54,788 nucleotides of DNA from Gammaproteobacteria bacterium (GCA_030429665.1 JAUIEZ010000014.1:1-54788); one strand, 5' to 3'; positions 42,716 to 52,299 are shown, counted from the stretch's first letter. The notes: a model not told the origin generated them from the sequence alone. Numbers and translations are program-made.

Positions 42716-43407
42716 GTTTTTTCCCGTTGCCGTTGATTGATTGACGCGGCCAGCACGTCGGCCTCGGCGAGCCGATCGGCGGTGCCGATATCCATCCACA
42801 AGCCGCGAAAATGCCGTCCGCCCGCCCGCTGCCGCCGGATGGCATCGTCCAGCACCGGCTTGAGCGGCCGCCGGCCCGGCGCCAGCGACTCGAACAGGGC
42901 GCGACGAAAAATACCGATGCCGGCATAGGTCAGCGCGCGCCGGGCGAAGGCCCGTTCGACGAGACGACCGTTCGCCAGTGAGAAGTCACCCTGCCGGTTG
43001 TGGGCCGGATTGTCCACCATGACCAGTTCCACATCCAGTCCGTCTTGCCGCCGCAGCGTGGAGAAATCGAAGTCGGTGTAGATGTCGCCGTTGACCAGGA
43101 GAAAGGATTCTCCGCGCAGGAAGGCGAGTGCGTGCACGATGCCGCCGGCGGTCTCCAGCGCTCCCGGCGGTTCCGTCGAGAATACGAGCTCGACGCCGTA
43201 CCGCGAACCGTCGCCCAAGTACTCGCGGATGGATTCACCCAGCCACGCGAGATTGACGACGATGCGTTCGACGCCGGCGCGGCGCAGTGCGTCCACGTGG
43301 TAGTCGATCAATGGTCGGCCGCCGACTTCGAGCAGGGGCTTCGGGCGGCGATCGGTCAATGGGCGAAGTCGTTCACCACGTCCTGCCGCCAGTATGAACG
43401 CATCCAC
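42712..43407 (-). CDS. murU: N-acetylmuramate alpha-1-phosphate uridylyltransferase
   Basis: A 231-residue nucleotidyltransferase making UDP-MurNAc from MurNAc-1-phosphate in the peptidoglycan recycling route that bypasses fosfomycin-sensitive MurA. The nucleotide-binding loop is LAAGRGERLRPLTDRRPKPL, followed by LVNGDIYTDFD with the metal-binding Asp and WMDIGTADRLAEAD. The start is a GTG at 43407. Usually its partner kinase gene amgK lies directly upstream, between murU and lptD; here it is absent. Confidence 0.92.
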   Translation of the reverse strand: MDAFILAAGRGERLRPLTDRRPKPLLEVGGRPLIDYHVDALRRAGVERIVVNLAWLGESIREYLGDGSRYGVELVFSTEPPGALETAGGIVHALAFLRGESFLLVNGDIYTDFDFSTLRRQDGLDVELVMVDNPAHNRQGDFSLANGRLVERAFARRALTYAGIGIFRRALFESLAPGRRPLKPVLDDAIRRQRAGGRHFRGLWMDIGTADRLAEADVLAASINQRQREKT

Positions 43408-43565
43408 CGGAGAACTGATCCTTTTGCAACGGGCTTTCGGCGTCGGAGACGTAAAAAATACTTGACATGCGTGGGTCTCCGGACTTTGAGATCGTTATCT
43501 TAATGCATCGACGCGTTGAATTCGCGATGCCGTTGCCCGGGATTTTCCTCACCGCCAATTCCCTC

Positions 43566-43571
43566 TATAAT
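43566..43571 (+). promoter_or_regulatory. Candidate -10 element of lptD-surA
   Basis: A perfect TATAAT lies 109 bp before the lptD ATG in otherwise GC-rich sequence. A weak -35-like TTTTCC is 17 bp upstream. The 272-bp region between murU and lptD also contains a TTGACA at 43462-43467 without a good partner. Confidence 0.4.
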
Positions 43572-43679
43572 GCCGCCAATACTTCCGCACGGGCCTTGGC
43601 TGCCATGCGCGTAGCAGCCCGTACACCACAAAATGAAACGTGGCGTTACGCACAACCTCGGAACAGGCAACACAAGACC

Positions 43680-46121
43680 ATGCGCGAAAAAGGCACCCCG
43701 CGAACCCACGCAACGCTAACACCGCCCTGTTTTCGCGTTAAGCCCCGATTCCTGGGCGTCTCGCTGATACTGCTCGCAGCCGGCTCGGCATCCGCCGACG
43801 ACTCGCTGTTCTTTGCCGGAGCGGAAGTGTGCCCGCGAGACATCATCGACGTTCCCGAAATCGTCAACGATGCCGCCGGTCTCGATCCGAGCACCCAGGA
43901 AACGATACTCGAGTCCGACAGTATCGACTCTCCCGATTCGAGTACGCTGGTCCTGAAGGGCGACGCCCAGGTCATCCAGGGACCGCAGGCGATCTATGCG
44001 CAGGAGATCATCTATAACAAGGACGACTACACGGTCAACGCGCGAGATGACGTGACCATCTACACGCCGGGCGGCGACAAGATGGAGGCCGCGAACCTCG
44101 TGCTGGCCATGGACACGTTCATCGGCCAGGCGGACGAGGTGGGCTTCCAGACCGGATCGCGCAAGACGAAAAAGGTGAAAAAGCGTCTCATGGATTCGGG
44201 CGACACCCGCCAGGGCAGCTTCGGCCTCGACGGCATGGAGGACGCGTCCTGGTTTTCCGACGACTCGGTGTTCGGAAGTCAGTCGGTATTCGAAAGCGAT
44301 TCGCTGTTCGACGAGGATTCCGACGAGGACTCGGAAAGGGTTCCCGAAGGCCCGCCTCGCGCCGACATGCGCGGCGAGGCCGAGCGCATGTACTTCGAAG
44401 GACAGGACCGCCAGCGCCTGGAGACGGCGCGAGTGACATCCTGCCCCGAGGGGCAGGACAGCGTGATGCTTACCGCGAACGAGATCACGCTCGACCACGC
44501 CTCGGGCGTGGGTACCGGAAAGCACATGACGGTGCGATTTTTCAAGGTGCCGATTTTCTACTTTCCGCGCGCTACCTTTCCCATCAACGACGAACGCAAG
44601 ACCGGCTTCCTGTTCCCGTCGATCGGCAGTACCGAGGAATCCGGGACCATCATCGAGGTTCCTTACTACATCAATATCGCGCCCGAGCAGGACGCGACCA
44701 TTTACATGCGCTACCTGTCCGACCGCGGCGTGCAGGTCATGGGCGAGTACCGGTACCTTGGCGAGGAGTACGACGGCATCTTCCGTGCCGAGGTGCTTCC
44801 CGGCGACGATATCTACGGCGACGACCGTTACGCCATCGGGTATGACCACAGCCATCGATTCGGCGACAACTGGGACGCGCAGATCGACGTGCAGGATGTC
44901 TCCGACACCGAGTATTTCGACGACTTCAGCAACGACATCGAGATTTCCAGTTCCAGCTTCCTCGACCAGCGCGCCGAGGTCAATTACAACGGCGATATCG
45001 TCGACTTCGGTGTCAGCGTGGTCGACTACGTGAGCATCGATTCCTCGTTCGACGATAACTTCCTGCCCTACGGGCGCCTGCCGCGCGTCACGCTCGATGC
45101 CGAGTCGCCGAATGACTTCGGCGGTCCCTTCGAGTTCGGCGTCGACTCCGAGCTCGTGCGATTCTCCCATCCCGGCGACCGTTTCGACGGTACCCGGCTG
45201 GATGCCACGCCGTACGTCAGCCTGCCGTTGGAGAACGTCTACGCCTACGTGACGCCCCGCGTATCGATGCGTTACACGAACTATGCCCTGGATAACGTCG
45301 ACCCCGGCGAGGAGACGGATTTCAGCCGTTCCGTGCCGGTGTTCAGCGTGGACAGCGGCATCGCATTCGAGCGTGATACGACGTGGCGCGGCCGTCCCCA
45401 CTACCAGACGCTCGAGCCCCGACTGTTCTACGTCTACACGCCGAAGGAAGACCAGGACGACATCCCGGTTTTCGATACCGGCGAAGGAAATCTCAGCAAC
45501 ATCAGCAACTACTTTCGCGAGAACCGTTTCTTCGGCGCGGACCGTGTCGGCGACGAGAACCGCATATCGCTGGGCGTGACCAGCCGCCTGATCGACTCCG
45601 ACAACGGCAAGGAGCGCATGGAAGCCCAGATCGCGCAGATCTTCTTCCTGGACGATCGCGAGGTTCACCTGGACCCGAACGCGGAGCCCGATACCGAGTC
45701 GAAATCCAACCTGCTCGGCGAAATCAGCGTCGACGTCACCAACGACTGGGAGGTCGGCGGTTCCGTCGAGTACAGTTACGAGGAGAGCGAGGTCGAGGTG
45801 TTTCGCTTCGACACCAATTACAACCCGGACTCGCGGCGAAACGTCGAACTGTCCTACTGGTATTTCAGGGACTCGACCGAACAGATCGATCTCGAGGCAA
45901 CGTGGCCGCTGGCGAACCGCTGGCAGTTTGGACTGGAAGCCATCTACGACCTCGAAGAGAGCGAGGCCCTTTACGGTGCGGCCAGCATTACCTACGACGC
46001 GTGTTGCTGGGCCTGGCGTATCTCCGGCCAGCAGCGCCGACACCAGGATGCCGAAGATGAAACCGCGATTTTCTTCACGCTCGAGTTGAAGAACCTCGGC
46101 AAGTTCTCGACGCTCTATTGA
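43680..46121 (+). CDS. lptD: LPS-assembly protein LptD with an acidic insert
   Basis: An 813-residue outer-membrane protein that inserts lipopolysaccharide into the outer leaflet with LptE. It has a signal peptide (FLGVSLILLAAGSASA), an OstA/LptD N-terminal jellyroll (about residues 85-250) and a C-terminal beta barrel (ending LKNLGKFSTLY). The four disulphide cysteines are present: Cys51, Cys255 and the pair Cys775-Cys776 (DACCWAW). Residues about 162-228 are an extra Lys-rich then Asp/Ser/Glu-rich segment inside the jellyroll, with repeated S-V-F and S-L-F units. I chose the ATG at 43680; upstream in-frame starts exist, but the signal sequence suits this one. Confidence 0.96.
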   Translation: MREKGTPRTHATLTPPCFRVKPRFLGVSLILLAAGSASADDSLFFAGAEVCPRDIIDVPEIVNDAAGLDPSTQETILESDSIDSPDSSTLVLKGDAQVIQGPQAIYAQEIIYNKDDYTVNARDDVTIYTPGGDKMEAANLVLAMDTFIGQADEVGFQTGSRKTKKVKKRLMDSGDTRQGSFGLDGMEDASWFSDDSVFGSQSVFESDSLFDEDSDEDSERVPEGPPRADMRGEAERMYFEGQDRQRLETARVTSCPEGQDSVMLTANEITLDHASGVGTGKHMTVRFFKVPIFYFPRATFPINDERKTGFLFPSIGSTEESGTIIEVPYYINIAPEQDATIYMRYLSDRGVQVMGEYRYLGEEYDGIFRAEVLPGDDIYGDDRYAIGYDHSHRFGDNWDAQIDVQDVSDTEYFDDFSNDIEISSSSFLDQRAEVNYNGDIVDFGVSVVDYVSIDSSFDDNFLPYGRLPRVTLDAESPNDFGGPFEFGVDSELVRFSHPGDRFDGTRLDATPYVSLPLENVYAYVTPRVSMRYTNYALDNVDPGEETDFSRSVPVFSVDSGIAFERDTTWRGRPHYQTLEPRLFYVYTPKEDQDDIPVFDTGEGNLSNISNYFRENRFFGADRVGDENRISLGVTSRLIDSDNGKERMEAQIAQIFFLDDREVHLDPNAEPDTESKSNLLGEISVDVTNDWEVGGSVEYSYEESEVEVFRFDTNYNPDSRRNVELSYWYFRDSTEQIDLEATWPLANRWQFGLEAIYDLEESEALYGAASITYDACCWAWRISGQQRRHQDAEDETAIFFTLELKNLGKFSTLY

Positions 46122-46282
46122 GGCGCGCGGCGCGCGTATTCGCGGGGGCGACCCGATGCCGCGCCGCCCGGCGCGGTCCCGGGACAAGGGGCTTCCACAT
46201 CGCCGCGCGCGAACGGCGAACCGTCATCCGGTCCCGATGAACCGCTCCCGGCATGGCGCATTATCCAGTGGAACCTTAGATC

Positions 46283-47587
46283 ATGCTTGAAACGATCCTT
46301 CGCCGACTGGCGCGGCCGGCCGTGCTGGCGGCGCTGGTTTTTACACCGCAACTTGTCTCTGCCCAGGTCATCGACCGCGTGCTGGTCGTGGTCAACGACG
46401 GCGTCATCACCGAAACCGAGTACATCGACGCCATGCGCCGAACCATTGCCGAGTTGCGATCGCGCGGTACCGAGGTCCCGACGCGCCGCGTCCTCGAGGA
46501 ACAGGTCATGGAGCAGTTGATCCTCGAGAGAATCCAGCTGCAGATGGCGGATCGACTCGGTATTACGGTGTCCGAGGCGCAGGTCGACCGAATGATCTCG
46601 GAAATCGCCCGCCGCCAGGGTATCAGCGCCGAGCGATTGGTCCGGGAGGCGGAACGTGTCGGCCTCGAACGTGCTCGCTATCGGGACGAAATTCGAAAAC
46701 AGCTTCGCATCCAGCGTCTTGTCGACCGCGAAGTGCGACGGCGCGTCATCGTCAGCGAATCGGAGATCGACGAGCGAGTGGCCATCATGTCCCGTGCTGA
46801 CAGCGACGACGACGTGGAGTACGAGGTGGCGCACATCTCGCTGCTGCTCGAAGACGCCGAAGATGCGGCCGAGCGGCAGCGCGTGCTCGAACTGGCGGAC
46901 GACATCGTCGCTCGACTCGAGGCCGGCGAAGATTTTTCCTCCCTCGCGCGGCGCCATTCCGACAGCCCGACGGGTGCCGAAGGGGGCTATCTCGGATGGC
47001 GGCCGGCGGACAACCTTCCGGACCTGTTTCGCGACGCGGTTCGCGAACTCGAGGTCGGCGCGGTCAGCGGGGTGCTCGACAGCCCCGGCGGCGTGCACAT
47101 CGTCAAGCTGCTCGATCGCCGCGGAGACGGAGGCGAGATGATCGAGCAATGGCGGGTACGCCACATCCTGATCCCGATCGAGAACGACGGGGACATCGAC
47201 GACGCCCGCGAGGCGGCCGACCGTTTGCGCGAGCGCATCGAGCAGGGCGAGGATTTCGGTGAATTGGCGCGCGTGCATTCCTCGGATTCGGCGACCCGCG
47301 TCAAGGGAGGCGATCTGGGCTGGGTCAGCCCTGGCGATACCGTACCCGCGTTCGAGGAGACGATACGCAATCTCGAGATCGGGCAGCTCAGCGAGCCGGT
47401 AGAGACCGGATTCGGCGTACACCTGCTCGAGGTCATGGACCGTCGCATGCACGACGCCGGAGACAGTCGGTTGCGAGTACGGGCACGGCAGGCGATCCAG
47501 GAGGAAAAAGGTCGCGAATCCTACGAGCAGTGGCTGCGCCGCATTCGCGACGAGGCCTTCGTCAAGTTTCGCGTCAAGCCCGGATAA
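46283..47587 (+). CDS. surA: Periplasmic chaperone and prolyl isomerase SurA
   Basis: A 434-residue chaperone for outer-membrane proteins. It has a signal peptide (ending TPQLVSA), the SurA N-terminal domain beginning VIDRVLVVVNDGVITETEY, and two parvulin domains: FSSLARRHSDSPTGAEGGYL then LGWR, and GELARVHSSDSATRVKGGDL then GW. It follows lptD by 161 bp, a standard gammaproteobacterial pair. The usual downstream genes pdxA and rsmA are not here; amtB converges instead. Confidence 0.96.
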   Translation: MLETILRRLARPAVLAALVFTPQLVSAQVIDRVLVVVNDGVITETEYIDAMRRTIAELRSRGTEVPTRRVLEEQVMEQLILERIQLQMADRLGITVSEAQVDRMISEIARRQGISAERLVREAERVGLERARYRDEIRKQLRIQRLVDREVRRRVIVSESEIDERVAIMSRADSDDDVEYEVAHISLLLEDAEDAAERQRVLELADDIVARLEAGEDFSSLARRHSDSPTGAEGGYLGWRPADNLPDLFRDAVRELEVGAVSGVLDSPGGVHIVKLLDRRGDGGEMIEQWRVRHILIPIENDGDIDDAREAADRLRERIEQGEDFGELARVHSSDSATRVKGGDLGWVSPGDTVPAFEETIRNLEIGQLSEPVETGFGVHLLEVMDRRMHDAGDSRLRVRARQAIQEEKGRESYEQWLRRIRDEAFVKFRVKPG

Positions 47588-47726
47588 TCCGGACCTGTCG
47601 ATCATCGGCAAGCGGCGCGGTCACGGGTCCGTCGCATGGCAAGAGATGACCACCGGGTGGTCTCATCGGCACTTGGCCGCACGTTGCGCGAGTAATCAAT
47701 ACCTTGTCGAGGTCGATGAAGCGACA

Positions 47727-47754
47727 AAAAAGGGGCGCCCGAGGGCGCCCCTTT
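47727..47754 (-). terminator. Rho-independent terminator of glnK-amtB
   Basis: An 11-bp stem, AAGGGGCGCCC (47731-47741) with its complement (47744-47754), is followed on the minus strand by a run of six T. It lies 24 bp past the amtB stop. The plus-strand side has only a weak T-rich tail, so any termination of surA transcripts here would be partial. Confidence 0.8.
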
Positions 47755-47777
47755 CGATTTCCGGATGAAGCGACGGA

Positions 47778-49046
47778 TTAGGCCTTGCCGGCGCTGGTGA
47801 ATTCCGGGTAGGCCTCGAGCCCGCATTCGGAGACGTCCACGCCCGCGTACTCTTCCTCTTCGCTGACGCGAATGCCCACGGTGGCCTTGATGATGGCCCA
47901 GACCACGAAGCTGGCGACGAAGACGAAGGCGAAAATGACGCCGGCGCCCAGCAACTGGGCCGACAGGGTAGCGTCCGGGTTGGACAGCACCACCGCGATC
48001 AGGCCCCAGATGCCGCAGACACCGTGAGCCGAGATCGCGCCCACCGGGTCGTCCAGCTTCATCTTGTCGAGCACGAGGATGGCGAATACCACGAGGATGC
48101 CGGCGACGGCGCCGATCAGCGTGGCAAGCTCCGGGCTCGGGGTGAGCGGTTCGGCGGTGATGCCCACCAGTCCGGCGATTGCGCCGTTGAGAACCATGGT
48201 GAGATCGGCCTTGCCGAAGGTCAGGCGCGCCGTCAGCAGCGCCGCCACGACACCACCGGCCGCTGCCGCGTTGGTGTTCACGAACACCGCGGCGACAGCG
48301 TTGGCCTCACCGACGTTGGAGACGATGAGCTCCGAACCGCCGTTGAAACCGAACCACCCCAGCCACAGGATGAACGTGCCGAGCGTGGCCAGCGGCATGT
48401 TGGCGCCGGGGATCGGATGAATCTCGCCGTTCTCGCCGTATTTACCCTTTCGCGCGCCGAGCAGCATGACACCCGCGAGCGCCGCCGCGGCACCGGTCAG
48501 GTGCACCACGCCGGATCCGGCGAAGTCGAGGAATCCGGCCTCGTCGAGAAAACCGCCGCCCCACTTCCAGAAGCCCTGCAGGGGATAGATGAAACCGGTC
48601 ATCACGACCGCGAAGGCGAGGAACGGGAACAGCTTCATTCGCTCCGCGATGGCGCCCGATACGATCGACATGGCGGTGGCGACGAAAACGACCTGGAAGA
48701 AGAAGTCGGAGCGACCGGAATAGTAGGAGCCGTCGTACCAGCCCTCGGCGGCAACCGCGACCACTTCGGCGGGGTCGTTGTCCGCGCCCAGCAGGAACGA
48801 GATGCCCGGCCAGAACGAGCTGACCGCCTCGCCGGGATACATGACGTTGTAGCCGACGAGCATGTACATGATGCACGCGACGGCGTACAGGGCGATGTTC
48901 TTGGTGAGGATTTCCGTGGTGTTCTTGGCGCGGACCAAACCCGCTTCGAGCATGGCGAATCCCGCGGCCATCCACATGACGAACGCGCCCATGACGAGAA
49001 AGTAAAAGGTATCGAGTGCGTACCTCAGGTTAAAAATGTCTTCCAC
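47778..49046 (-). CDS. amtB: Ammonium transporter
   Basis: A 422-residue Amt/MEP/Rh channel with 11 membrane helices. It starts at a GTG preceded by GGAG (VEDIFNLRYALDTFYFLVMG) and has no cleavable signal peptide, unlike E. coli AmtB. Family signatures are MLEAGLVRAKN, DFAGSGVVHLTGAAAALAG, LWLGWFGFNGGS and DPVGAISAHGVCGIWG with the paired pore His. It lies 62 bp downstream of glnK and will share its sigma-54 promoter; GlnK blocks the pore when nitrogen is sufficient. Confidence 0.97.
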   Translation of the reverse strand: MEDIFNLRYALDTFYFLVMGAFVMWMAAGFAMLEAGLVRAKNTTEILTKNIALYAVACIMYMLVGYNVMYPGEAVSSFWPGISFLLGADNDPAEVVAVAAEGWYDGSYYSGRSDFFFQVVFVATAMSIVSGAIAERMKLFPFLAFAVVMTGFIYPLQGFWKWGGGFLDEAGFLDFAGSGVVHLTGAAAALAGVMLLGARKGKYGENGEIHPIPGANMPLATLGTFILWLGWFGFNGGSELIVSNVGEANAVAAVFVNTNAAAAGGVVAALLTARLTFGKADLTMVLNGAIAGLVGITAEPLTPSPELATLIGAVAGILVVFAILVLDKMKLDDPVGAISAHGVCGIWGLIAVVLSNPDATLSAQLLGAGVIFAFVFVASFVVWAIIKATVGIRVSEEEEYAGVDVSECGLEAYPEFTSAGKA

Positions 49047-49108
49047 TTTACTGCTCCGGATTGAATTGGCTTTGAATCGTTGGCAAATCGATCGTGTGGC
49101 GGGCGGGG

Positions 49109-49525
<417 letters not shown>

Positions 49526-49643
49526 TTTCGGCGATCGGGCCGTTGTTGCGGAAAAGTCGAGAGAAAAGCGTTCCTTGCGACGACGCGTTAGCGGCAGGCG
49601 TGGGGCAAGAGGAGATCGCTCGGCAGGCGACGGCGGCGGGTAG

Positions 49644-49660
49644 TGCACCAACAAGGTGCG
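49644..49660. promoter_or_regulatory. NtrC-binding site, promoter-proximal
   Basis: TGCACC-AACAA-GGTGCG fits the NtrC consensus TGCACY-N5-GGTGCA with one mismatch. It is about 150 bp upstream of the predicted glnK start site, a normal enhancer distance. Confidence 0.75.
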
Positions 49661-49696
49661 CGTTTCGAGCGACGGACCCGAAACGGACGACGCCGA

Positions 49697-49713
49697 AGCA
49701 CTTTCCTGGTGCA
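49697..49713. promoter_or_regulatory. NtrC-binding site, promoter-distal
   Basis: AGCACT-TTCCT-GGTGCA fits the NtrC consensus with one mismatch. Its centre is 53 bp from that of the first site, about five helical turns, so two dimers would bind on one face. It lies 18 bp from the stop of the histone deacetylase-family gene. Confidence 0.7.
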
Positions 49714-49730
49714 GGAGCGGGGAGAGAACG

Positions 49731-50663
49731 CTACAACAGTGCTTCGACCACCTCGCACCACGTCAGGGCGATGTTGGTGCGGTCGTAACCGCCGCCGCCC
49801 ATGACCAGCAGGCGGCCGTCGGCGTGCCTGTCCGCCAATGATCGCAGGCTCTTGGCGGCGTGACGGTGGGCGGCGGGGGTGAATTCGAGGTGGGTCAAGG
49901 GATCGCCGCGGATGCTGTCGGCGCCGGCCTGCAGCAGGATGAACTGGGGGCGAAAGGCTTCCAGGTGCTCCAGTACGGCCGGCCACGCCTTCATGAAGGC
50001 GTCGTCGTCGCTGCCCGGCGGCATCGGCACGTTGAGCTTCGTGCCCTCGGCGACGCCGAGACCACGCTCGTCGGCGTCTCCGGTGCCGGGATACAGGAAG
50101 CGGCCGTCTTCGTGAATGTCGGCGACGGCCAGCATCGGATCGTTCTCGAAATCGTAGTAGACGCCGTCGCCATGGTGGGCGTCGATGTCCACGTAGGCGA
50201 TACGCTCGACGCCGTATTCCTGTTTCAGGGTCTCCACGGCGACGCCGCAGTCGTTGAGCACGCAAAACCCCGCCGCGGCACTTCGACGCCCGTGATGCAG
50301 CCCGGCGATGGGGAGGAACGCGCGCGGTTCGCTGCTCGTCATGATTGCCTCGACGGCAGCCAGTGTCGTGCCGGAGACGCGGCGCGCCGCCTCGAAGATG
50401 CCCCGGCGCGCGGGGGTGTCGCCGTGGTCGAGGTAGCCGAATCCGACCTCGCTAAGGGATCTCATGCGATCCAGGAAGGCTCGATCGTGAAATCGTAGCA
50501 GTTCGGCATCCTCGGCGAGGCGTGAATCCGTCATCCTGGTTCGCTTGTCGAGCCCGCGCAACAGGGTTTCGCGCCAGAACGCGGACAGTCGATCGTTGCC
50601 GAAAGGGTGCGATTCGCCAAACCCGTATTCGGCCAACAACGGGTCGGCGCCCAGCATCAGCAT
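49731..50663 (-). CDS. Histone deacetylase-family (AcuC/acetylpolyamine amidohydrolase-like) protein
   Basis: A 310-residue zinc-dependent deacetylase of the class II HDAC-like bacterial family. The catalytic region has AGLHHGRRSAAAGFCVLND, the zinc-binding YVDIDAHHGDGVYYDF and LQAGADSIRGDPL, and MGGGGYDRTNIAL closes the site. Bacterial substrates include acetylated small molecules and proteins such as acetyl-CoA synthetase. The predicted ATG at 50663 is only 4 bp from the target duplication of the IS1380 element, so the element lies between this gene and its original promoter and ribosome-binding site. A few N-terminal residues could also have been lost. Confidence 0.88.
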   Translation of the reverse strand: MLMLGADPLLAEYGFGESHPFGNDRLSAFWRETLLRGLDKRTRMTDSRLAEDAELLRFHDRAFLDRMRSLSEVGFGYLDHGDTPARRGIFEAARRVSGTTLAAVEAIMTSSEPRAFLPIAGLHHGRRSAAAGFCVLNDCGVAVETLKQEYGVERIAYVDIDAHHGDGVYYDFENDPMLAVADIHEDGRFLYPGTGDADERGLGVAEGTKLNVPMPPGSDDDAFMKAWPAVLEHLEAFRPQFILLQAGADSIRGDPLTHLEFTPAAHRHAAKSLRSLADRHADGRLLVMGGGGYDRTNIALTWCEVVEALL

Positions 50664-50671
50664 CGTGTTAG

Positions 50672-50685
50672 CCCGGATATTTCAC
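50672..50685 (+). repeat. Left terminal inverted repeat of the IS1380 element
   Basis: CCCGGATATTTCAC, paired with GTGAAACATCCGGG at the right end (one mismatch). It is preceded by the TTAG target duplication. Confidence 0.85.
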
Positions 50686-50758
50686 CAAAGAAAAAGGCGA
50701 AGCCTGTAAATCCGATATAATTCAGTTGCTTAGATTGAATAATCGGGAGGCTTCGCCA

Positions 50759-52072
50759 GTGACAAACTGTACCCAAGTCGGCATTGAATTTCCAGGCTGC
50801 AAACGGCGTCGGGTGGAGGCGTCATTCACCGGCGGCGAGATCACCAGCGACGGCGGCGTCCTGCTGTTGCGGGAGGTCGACCGGCGACTCAGGTTGACCG
50901 AGTCGGTGGCCGCCGTGCTCGAAGACCCGCGACGACGCAAGAGCTGTCAGCATGACCTGCTCTCGCTGTTGCAACAGCGTGTCTATGGGTTGGCGCTCGG
51001 TTACGAGGATCTCAACGACCATCAGTCGCTGCGCAAGGATGCGGCGCTGCAGACGGCGCTGAACCGGGACGATGCCCTGGCGAGCAGCGCGACCTTGTGC
51101 CGGTTCGAGAACCGGGCCGACCGGGCCATGGCGGTACGGATGCACGAGGTGCTGTTGGATCAGTTCATTGCCTCGTTCAGGCGGCCGCCGCGGCGATTGA
51201 TTCTGGACTTCGACGCCACCGACGATGCGGTGCACGGCGGCCAGGAACAACGCTTCTTTCATGGCTACTACGATCAGTATTGTTTCTTGCCGTTGTACGT
51301 GTTCTGCGGCCGGCGGTTGTTGGTGAGTTACCTGCGGCCGAGCCGGATCGATGCGGCGAAGCATGCCTGGGCGATTCTTGCGCTGTTGGTGAAGCAATTG
51401 CGTCAGGTGTTTCCGACAACCCGGATCGTTTTCCGCGGCGACTCGGGTTTCTGTCGCTGGCGGATGCTGCGGTGGTGTGAACGTCATGACGTGGGCTATA
51501 TCGTCGGGATCGCCCGCAACGAACGCCTGGCGGTACGGACCGAGCCGTTGATGGCCGCCGCCGAGCGATATCGAGCGGCGCTCGGCGAGCCGGTGCGCTG
51601 GTTCACCGAGTTCCGCTACGCGGCCGGCAGTTGGGATCGGGAACGGCGGGTCATCGCCAAGGTCGAGGTCACCGCCCTGGGTCGTAACCCCCGGTATCTC
51701 GTCACCAACCTCAAGGGCGAGGCGCAGCGACTCTACGACCGGTTGTACTGTGCCCGCGGTGACATGGAAAACCGCATCAAGGAGCAACAGCTCGACCTGT
51801 TCGCCGACCGCACCAGTTGTCATCGCTGGTGGGCCAACCAGTTCCGGCTGCTGCTGTCGTCGCTGGCCTACGTGTTGATGGAAGCGCTTCGTCGCCTCGC
51901 ACTTCGCGCTACGCCACTTGCCCGCGCCTATGTCGGCACGATCCGGCTCAGGCTGCTGAAGATAGGGGCGGTCATCCTGCGAAATACCCGACGCGTTCGC
52001 TTACTCTTCTCCAGCCACTACCCGGAGCAGCGCCTGTTCCGTACGGTGGTCGCCCGGCTAGTGCCCGGATAG
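50759..52072 (+). CDS. IS1380-family DDE transposase
   Basis: A 437-residue transposase. N-terminal ASFTGGEITSDGGVLLLREV is the hallmark of IS1380 enzymes. The catalytic acidic residues lie in RLILDFDATDDAVHGGQ, RIVFRGDSGFCRWRML and ARGDMENRIKEQQLD. I place the start at the GTG at 50759, which has GGGAGG upstream; a TTG at 50726 is the alternative. The frame is intact to its stop, so the element may be active. Confidence 0.93.
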   Translation: MTNCTQVGIEFPGCKRRRVEASFTGGEITSDGGVLLLREVDRRLRLTESVAAVLEDPRRRKSCQHDLLSLLQQRVYGLALGYEDLNDHQSLRKDAALQTALNRDDALASSATLCRFENRADRAMAVRMHEVLLDQFIASFRRPPRRLILDFDATDDAVHGGQEQRFFHGYYDQYCFLPLYVFCGRRLLVSYLRPSRIDAAKHAWAILALLVKQLRQVFPTTRIVFRGDSGFCRWRMLRWCERHDVGYIVGIARNERLAVRTEPLMAAAERYRAALGEPVRWFTEFRYAAGSWDRERRVIAKVEVTALGRNPRYLVTNLKGEAQRLYDRLYCARGDMENRIKEQQLDLFADRTSCHRWWANQFRLLLSSLAYVLMEALRRLALRATPLARAYVGTIRLRLLKIGAVILRNTRRVRLLFSSHYPEQRLFRTVVARLVPG

Positions 52073-52285
52073 CCAAAGAACATCAAACCCCATCCGACGA
52101 CCATCCCGATGGCGGCTTCGCCAGTAAAGCGCTCGTGCCTGGGTGGCGAGTATCGCCGTTATCGACCTGCGGAACGCCTCAAATCCCCCTCAGGCGACAC
52201 CGGGACGGCAGGCGATCCGGGATCATCCGCGCCACCGACCGAATCCCTGACGGGCACCAGTAAAATCACGTCCTGACGCTTGCTC

Positions 52286-52299
52286 GTGAAACATCCGGG
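52286..52299 (-). repeat. Right terminal inverted repeat of the IS1380 element
   Basis: GTGAAACATCCGGG, complementary to the left end with one mismatch, followed by the TTAG target duplication. About 210 bp of non-coding DNA separate it from the transposase stop. Confidence 0.85.

Larger units (their letters stand above)
50672..52299 (+). mobile_element. Complete IS1380-family insertion sequence
   Basis: A 1,628-bp element with terminal inverted repeats CCCGGATATTTCAC (50672-50685) and GTGAAACATCCGGG (52286-52299), identical at 13 of 14 positions after reversal. It is flanked on both sides by the 4-bp direct repeat TTAG (50668-50671 and 52300-52303), the target duplication. It carries one intact transposase gene. 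Intact ends, duplication and reading frame suggest a fairly recent insertion. Confidence 0.9.

Noticed and set aside
43462-43467. TTGACA upstream of lptD as the -35 of its promoter
   Set aside because: No acceptable -10 lies 16-18 bp downstream; the TATAAT at 43566 is about 100 bp further on.
43716-46187. An 823-codon open frame antisense to lptD
   Set aside because: It mirrors the codon structure of lptD on the other strand, has no recognisable domain, and lptD with its signal peptide and cysteines is certain.
46115-47611. A 498-codon open frame antisense to surA
   Set aside because: A shadow of surA in GC-rich sequence; no family features.
47660-47690. GACCACC-GG-GGTGGTC hairpin downstream of surA as a terminator
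   Set aside because: The stem is short and there is no T tract; it could be an mRNA-end structure but is not supported as a terminator.
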